Of a DNA stretch of 64,000 nucleotides, positions 57,198 through 64,000 are shown piece after piece. Under the pieces are notes generated by a model. It ran no database searches. It saw only the letters and a program-made list of their open reading frames with translations, and had not been told where the DNA came from. Origin of the DNA: Camillea tinctor (lineage: Eukaryota; Ascomycota; Sordariomycetes; Xylariales; Xylariaceae); assembly GCA_022578605.1 (NCBI GenBank), contig MU394092.1:293556-357555 (forward strand), in the 5' to 3' direction. The translations under genes were made by a program, and so were the position numbers. Within the stretch, counting starts at the first letter, position 1; each line of letters starts with the position of its first letter.

Positions 57198-57257
57198 ATA
57201 TAAAAAGGTATTAGCTTTAATAGTAATATATAAAAAGGCAATAGCTTTAACGTTATA
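57198..57257. repeat. two-copy tandem repeat, 30-base period
   Basis: ATATAAAAAGG followed by a TAGCTTTAA core occurs twice, 30 bases apart, with several differences. It keeps more G than its surroundings. Confidence 0.6.
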
Positions 57258-58809
57258 TAAATATAAAAGCTATAACAAATATTAATAAAAAATTTTTACT
57301 TTTTTTATTTTTAAAAAAAACATTTAGCTAAGTTTTATATAAATTTTAATAAGTATTAAAAAAACTGTATTTTTTACTATAATAATAATAAAAAAAATTA
57401 CTATTTAAAAAAACTAAAAAAAAGCTCTTTATTAAACTTTATTAAAATTTTTAATAAAATTACTTAAATAACTTAAAACTTTAATATTAATATTAAGTAT
57501 TAAATAATTAAATAAATAGTTTAAACGAAGCTAAAAGGTTTATTTTACGCAAAAATTGCTTATAACTTAAAATAATATTATTATAGTTTACTTATTAACT
57601 TTAAATTAAAGGAAAACATTTAATAAAATAATTACATTAATATTTCTTTTTTTTTTTTATTAAATTAAAAGTAAATATAGTTATTATAAATAATTATTAT
57701 AAATTTTCATTAAATAATATATCTTCTTTTTTCCGCTATAATGTTTATTAAAAAAACTTTAAAAGTAAAATAAACATTATAAAGCTAAATGCTATAATTA
57801 TTTTTAAAAATAAGTTAATTAAACTTAAAGTTTATGCATTTAAAAAATATATGCAAAGTAATAGTTAATTTTTAACAAAACGCATTATTAAAAAAGTAAA
57901 TAATGCTAATTAAACGATTTTTTGCACTTAAAATAATTTTACTTCTTAAAAAAATACCTTAAATTCTTTTTTAAAAACCTAAAAAAAAAAGCGCTAAAAA
58001 GTTAAAAATTTTTAAAAAAACAAGTTTAAAAAAAATAGCAATAAGCGCTTTAACGTAATATAAAAAAAATAGCTAAATATTGCTTAAGTTTTAATTAATA
58101 CGCTAAAAACTTCTTTAAAAATATTAAAAAAAAAGTTAAAATAATTTATTTAAATAAAGCAATAATAATATTTATAAAAAATTAAATAAAAGCTAAAGTA
58201 AAAATTTTAATAAATTAAATTTTAATAAAACTTATTTAAAACAAAGTAGTTATAAAACTTATATACATTAATAATACGCTTTTTAAATTACTTTTTAACG
58301 TTTAAAAATAAAGATTTATAAGCTTTTTTTTAAAACTTACTATTAAAATAAAATTTAATAAAAGCAAAAAGTTAATTATAAAAATTATTAACTTAAAAAC
58401 TATATAACGCAAAATGGTTTAACTATAATTAAACACTATTTTTTTTAATTTAAATTTTAAAAAAATACTAAAAATAAGCTACATTGCAAAAAATACATAA
58501 ATGCCTTAATTTAAATAAATAGTTAAAATATTAAAGTACTGATTTAAGTAATTAAAAAAAGATTTATTGCTTACTTTTTATTACTTAAACTAAACTTTAT
58601 TATTATTACTTATATAAGCTTATATATTAACTATTTAAATAAAAGCTTAATAATCTTTATAATATTTAAAAATATTTGCTTTATTATTTTACTTACGTTT
58701 TAAATAGTTAATTTTAAAAGCTTAATTTTTATAGTTTTAGCTAAAAAAAACTAAACGCTATTATAAAAAAAAGTTAACATAACGGTAAAAACAGACTTTT
58801 AAAAAAAAA

Positions 58810-58911
58810 TATTAACAAATAAATCTTTTATATTACTGTAAAAAATAAAAAAGTAGAAAATATTAGCAAATAAATCTTTTATATTACTGTAAAAAATAAA
58901 AAAAACAAAAA
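58810..58911. repeat. 51-base tandem duplication in the AT-rich block
   Basis: TATTARCAAATAAATC and the following CTTTTATATTACTGTAAA occur at 58810 and again at 58861, period 51. The copies differ at only one place over the first 42 bases. The duplication is therefore younger than most of the mutation in the block. Confidence 0.75.
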
Positions 58912-61900
58912 AAACAAAAAACAACACTTAAAATTTTACTTAATAAAGTTAATTTTTAATTAAGCCACTATAAAAAACCTACTTTTTTACTTAGTACCTA
59001 TATTAAAAAAAAAAAAGCGTTATTAAAAATTAAACTAAAAAATTAAATTATTGCTTACTTTATAAAAAAAAAATTTCTTGCGTTTATAATAAACTTTAAA
59101 AATAATAATAAATATAATAAAAGCAAAAGAAATATAGTTATTTAAGTTAAATTTAATATAATATATAAATTAAAGTTTAAAAAAATATATTTAATTAATA
59201 ACGCTTTATTTAATAGCTTTACGCTATTAAAATTAATTAATTAAAAAGTAAAAGTAAAAGTTAAAGCTAAAGCTACTATAAAAAACATATAGTTTTTAAA
59301 AAAAAACGAAATATATAAAAACTTTTAGCCTTACTTTACTATATAACTATAAAGTATTAAATTTATTTTAAAAAAAATTAAAGCTTTTAAAAATAAATTA
59401 TAAAATATAAAGTTAACTTTTAAAAAAAAAAACCTATTAATAAAAATAATTATGTAAAAAAAAATAGCATTAACTTAAAAATAAAATAAAATTAAAAAAA
59501 TTTTCGACAATATAGCATTACTATATAAAATTAAAATAATAAAGCATAACGTTTAATAAGTAAAAAATATTTTAATTTTTATATTATTATAAAATAAAGT
59601 TATTAAAGTTTTTAAAATTAAAGTATAAAATAAAATTTTAAAAAAATTACATGCTTTATATAAAAATGCTTAATTTATAATTAAAAAAAAATAAAAGTTT
59701 GCAATTAATTAACTTTATTATAAAGTTAAATATTATTATTATTAAAAATGCTTTTTTACTTAAGTTTTATAATAAATTTGCAAAAAGTTTTGCTATATGC
59801 GCTATAGTTTTTATAAAAAAAAATTTTTAAAATATAATTAAATAAATTTATTTATATTTAATAAAAACTTTATTATTTTTGCTATATTTATAAGCTTATT
59901 TTAAATAATAAATATACCTTAAAAAGCTATTAATTTATTAGCATATTTTTTAAAAGCTATTATTTAAATTTTTTTTAACATAGCTTTTAAAAAATGCAAT
60001 GTATTTTTTAATAATATTACTATTAAAAAGCTTAAAACTTAATATAACAATTAAAAAGTTGCTTTAAAAATTTAATAATTTATATTAAAGCATATTAAAA
60101 ATATTAATATAACTTTATATAATATTAAACTTTTAAAGGCTATTTTTAGCATAAAAAAGTCAAAATAATATAAAAGCGCAATAACATTAATTAGTTATAT
60201 ATATAAAATAAACGGCTAAAAGCTTTTAAAATTAAAAATTATTAAAATTTTAAAAATTTAATAATGTAATAATTTTTTAAAAATTAAAGCATTTTTTAAC
60301 ATTATAATTTATTATTAAATATAAATAAATAGTTATGCATTAATTACGTTATTATTAATTACATTGCTAAAAAAAAACGTTTTTTTTTAATAGCTTAAAC
60401 CTTAAAAAAAAGCAATAAAAAAGTTAAAAAAAGTTTTAATAATAGCGCTTTATTTAATTAATTTAAATTATAAGTTAAAAAAATAAATTTAATTAAAAGT
60501 TAATGCATTAAAAATAAGCTTTAAATGTTTTTTAATATAAAAGTAAAATAAAGCTATAAAACTAGCAAAATATAAGTTAAAAGTATAAAAAAACGCAAAA
60601 TTAAACTATAACGCTACTAAAAAAAAATGCTTAAAAGTAGTAAAATTATTTTAAAAGTTAAAAAACTACTTTTATAAAACTTGTTTTATTTTAAAAACAA
60701 ATATTAAAATTTTAATTGCTTAATTAAATAATAAATTTTTAAGTTTATTAAAAGCAATATTAATTAAATAAATTGCTTATATTAAAATGTTTAACTTTAA
60801 CTTTAAATATGTAATTAAAAAAAAATATATAGCAATAAATAAGCTATTTAAACTTTTATTAAACCTTTTTAATAAAAACGACGCTAAATGCAAAAAAAAC
60901 TTAAAAAAATTTATTAATTTTTAATTTAATATAATTTTAATAAAAATTAAAGCAAACTTTTAAAAAAATAGCTTTATAAACGCACTTTATTATATTTTAC
61001 AACTTTTTAAAAAATAGTTTTAAAATTTTTAAAAATTAATAAAATACTTTATTTTATTAAAAATCTTTTAACGATTATAAGCTATTAAATATAAAAAAGC
61101 TAAATAAACTTTTAAATAATAAGCTTTAAAGTATATAATATAAAATAATATTTTATAAATTAAACTAAACTGCAAATTTTAATAAAAGTAAGTAATTAAT
61201 ATAAAAAAATAAAAATAAAATATTATTTAATTATATTATATAAAAAGTTATTATAAAAAAAGGAAATATACTTATAATTAAGTAGCATTAATATATTAAT
61301 AAAAAAATATATATTAAAATGTAAAGAAAATAATAAAATGCTATTTTTAATATTAAAAAATAGCTAATTTATACATTTAAAAACTATATAAATACATTAT
61401 ATTAATAAACATTTTTACTTTATAAGTTATTAACGTTTAATATATGCTTAAAAAAAGATTTTATATTATAATAATAAAAGTAAAATGCAAACTTATTAAG
61501 TACTTTAAAGCTATAACTTTAATTAAAGTTAATTTAAAGCAAGTTATTTATTTTTTAAAGAAATGTATTTATTATAAATATAGCGTTTTAATAAAAATTA
61601 AATACAATAATAGCTTAAAAAATAAAAAAAACGTTTATTGTGCTATAGCTAACTTAAAAAGTAAAATTAATGTTAGCTTAGCTTATAACTTAAAAACTTA
61701 AAATATTATTAAGCAAAGTTACGTACTAATTAGCTAAAACTTAATAAAAAGTAGCAATAATAATAATAAACTATAATTTAAATTTTTACTATTAATAATA
61801 TAAGCAAATAAAACTATAATTAAAACGTATAAACTTAGTTTATATAAAGCTATTTATAGTTAAAAACTAATTATGCTTATTAAAATAGTTATTTTTTTAT

Positions 61901-64000
61901 AAAAAGTATTAAATTAAAACTTAATTAACAATATTAAAGCTTTAATAAAAATAAAAGCACGTATATTTATTAAAAAGCAATAAAATATTAAAAAATATAT
62001 TGTAATAATTATTAAAAAATAAAAAAAAGCTGCTTAAAACGCTAATTAACTATTTAAATAAAAAATAAAAATTACTTTTATTTTTAAAAAGTTGTTTATA
62101 TTAATTTATAATATTTTAAAAAGTATTAACATGTTAAATAAAATTAAACTAAATTAAAAATAAATAAATTTATATAAAGTTAAAAAATTAATAAAATATA
62201 GCAAATATAAACTATAAAAACTTAATAAAACAAAGTTATTAAAAGTTTACTTTAAAAACCGTTTAAAAAAATACGTAAAAAATAAATATAGTTATTAAAA
62301 ACTATTTTTACCGAAAAAAAATTTGTAGTTTATTAATTAACGTATTTTCAATAAAGTAAAACTTAAAAAAAATAACATGCTTTTAAAACAAAAAAAAAAC
62401 TTTAAAAAAAGTTTATCTTACTTTTCGTTTTATTGCAACTTACTTTGTTTTGCTTTAATAATTTTGCTTTATAAATAAAGCAATTTAAAAAAAAACCTTA
62501 AAAAAACCTCGTTAATTTAACCTTTAACTAAATATTTTAATTTAAAAAAAGTAAAAGCAAACTATATAAAATAATTATTAAAACTATAAACAATTAAAAA
62601 GTACTAAAATATAGCTAAAACGAAAAAAATAATAATAATAGCTTAAAAAAACTATTTAACGAAAAAAATATAAAAAAAAACTAGTTAATTTTATATTTAA
62701 AAATAATATTAACTAATACTTATATTTTACTTTTATTATTATTTATTAAACCTTTATTATTAATATATTATAAAGTAATAATTAATATTTTAACAATATA
62801 AAGCTATAATTATTAAAATAAAAAAAGTAAAAACTAGTATTATAAAATTTATTATAAAATATTTATAAAAAAATTAACGCAATTTTCTTTTTTATTTTTT
62901 ATATTTTCCTATAATTAATTTTTTTATTTATTTATTAAAAAAGCTTTATAATTATATTTAGCAAAAAAAATCTATATAATTTTTTACTTACTTTAATAAA
63001 ACTTTACTATTTATTTTTTTTTTAATAAAAAAGTTTTAATCGTTTAAATTATATTTTAACGGCAGTTTATAATTATAATTAGCTTATAAATACTTAAATT
63101 AATTAAAATAAAACTTATAAAAATAAGCTTTAATAAAATAATTACAATTTTTATAAAAATTACTAAACTAATTAAAAATAAAATAATATTTAAAAAATAG
63201 CTACATTTCCGCGCAATTTAAAGTTTTAAAAATATGAAATCTTTACTTATAAAAACAATAAAAAACCTCATTTTTAATACTATAAAGCTATATAAATAGC
63301 TTAAAAAAATAACAATAATTATTTATAAGTTTATATAAGTATTTATTAAAAAAACTACCATAAATTAGCTTAATATATACATTTTTTTTATTAATATTAC
63401 GTTGCAATTAGTTTAAAATCTATAAAACGTTATTTTTAGCTTAAATACACTATTAAAACTTATTTTAAGCAATTTTTTACTTTATATAATAACTTAAAAT
63501 AATATTATTAAAAACATAAATATTTATATAATAAAGCATTTAAATAAAGTATTAAAACTATAATAAAATTATTATATAAATTATACTTTACTTATTTATA
63601 TTTATTAAAAATTTTCTTAAAAAAAGCATAAACTTGCTTTTATAAAAATTAAAGCTTAAACATTAAGCTAAAATTAAAAAAAATATAAGCCTATTAAATT
63701 ATTAAAAAAAAACTTTTTACTTAAAAATTAAATGCTTACTATTAAACTAAAAAAATGCGCTTAATAAAACTTAATAATTAAATAAAATAAGCTATTTTAA
63801 AAAAAACTACCTTTATATAAAAACACAGTAAAAGCTTTTTTAATTTTTTAAAGCTTTTAATTATAATAAGTAAACTTATTATTATTTACTAATTAAAAAT
63901 TAACAATTAAAATATTAAAATTATTTTTTTTAATATTAAAAAAAATAGTAAAAGTAATTTTTTAAGCTGCAATTAATTTATAATAAAATAAACAATGATT

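Larger units (their letters stand above)
53821..64000. repeat. extreme AT-rich block with RIP-type bias
   Basis: At least 10.2 kb, running off the window. Six sampled 60-base lines (starting 58801, 59221, 59281, 60001, 61021, 62161) hold 42 G+C of 360, about 12%. In the same lines C is followed by T 16 times, A 4, G 3 and C 1. CpA loss with CpT retention is the known mark of repeat-induced point mutation in Pezizomycotina. Stop codons occur in all frames. The parent elements can no longer be identified; it could be a nest of dead transposons, subtelomeric or pericentromeric sequence. The transition from ordinary sequence is sharp, inside HET-domain gene 2. Confidence 0.85.

Noticed and set aside
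61444..61701. 85-codon open frame in the AT-rich block (also 71 codons at 55573-55788)
   Set aside because: Composition is only Lys/Ile/Asn/Tyr/Leu as expected from 88% A+T; one or two such frames are expected by chance in 10 kb. No motif of a reverse transcriptase or transposase was found.
53821..64000. Mitochondrial DNA insertion as explanation of the AT-rich block
   Set aside because: No mitochondrial gene, tRNA or rRNA signature and all frames are closed; the dinucleotide bias fits RIP better.
1..64000. CRISPR array, rRNA genes, Starship-type captain recombinase, secondary-metabolite core enzyme
   Set aside because: Looked for and not seen: no spaced direct repeats, no rRNA sequence, no DUF3435-like protein, no PKS, NRPS or terpene synthase.

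Overview
This window looks like nuclear DNA of a filamentous ascomycete (Pezizomycotina, probably a Sordariomycete). The genes are dense and mostly single-copy, with introns of about 50-100 bases, GT/AG ends and CTAAC-type branch sites. HET-domain genes are present, and the last 10 kb is an AT-rich block with the mark of repeat-induced point mutation (RIP). The class-level assignment is inference; the gene structures are read from the sequence.

Layout. 1-14.6 kb is loosely packed: a secreted three-repeat protein (1134-2420), an MFS drug-efflux-type transporter (5669-3281, minus), a THEM6-like hotdog protein (8598-7518, minus), an ELO2/FEN1-type fatty acid elongase (12816-11705, minus), and long gene-free gaps with degenerate Pol III-like boxes. 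14.6-47.3 kb is a housekeeping block: a cytochrome P450, TFIIS, a membrane-anchored cysteine synthase-like protein, NDUFAF7, alanyl-tRNA synthetase, a poly-Q fungal protein, an Rcr-like PPxY membrane protein, Hrd3/Sel1L, WDR89, FRG1, a 2-oxoglutarate/Fe(II) oxygenase-like protein, a DsbA-like thioredoxin-fold protein, a TMEM70-like mitochondrial protein, and two folylpolyglutamate synthases lying tail to tail. 47.5-53.8 kb is an accessory block with two HET-domain genes flanking a CorA-like membrane gene; two of these three are broken. From about 53.82 kb to the end the sequence is about 88% A+T (hand sample), with no credible gene.

Themes. Several products are mitochondrial or plausibly dual-targeted through in-frame alternative ATGs (alanyl-tRNA synthetase, both FPGS genes, the DsbA-like protein), next to NDUFAF7, the TMEM70-like protein and the Mcy1-like cysteine synthase. 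Two genes in 29.8-35.0 kb belong to ubiquitin pathways (PPxY adaptor-like protein and Hrd3). No complete secondary-metabolite cluster, CRISPR array, rRNA or intact transposon was seen.

Most unusual points: the secreted protein with three 44-45-residue two-cysteine repeats; the FPGS tail-to-tail pair; the HET gene cut off exactly at the edge of the AT-rich block; the CorA-like gene broken by a frame change in a conserved stretch; and a ~125-base GC-normal island inside the AT-rich block.
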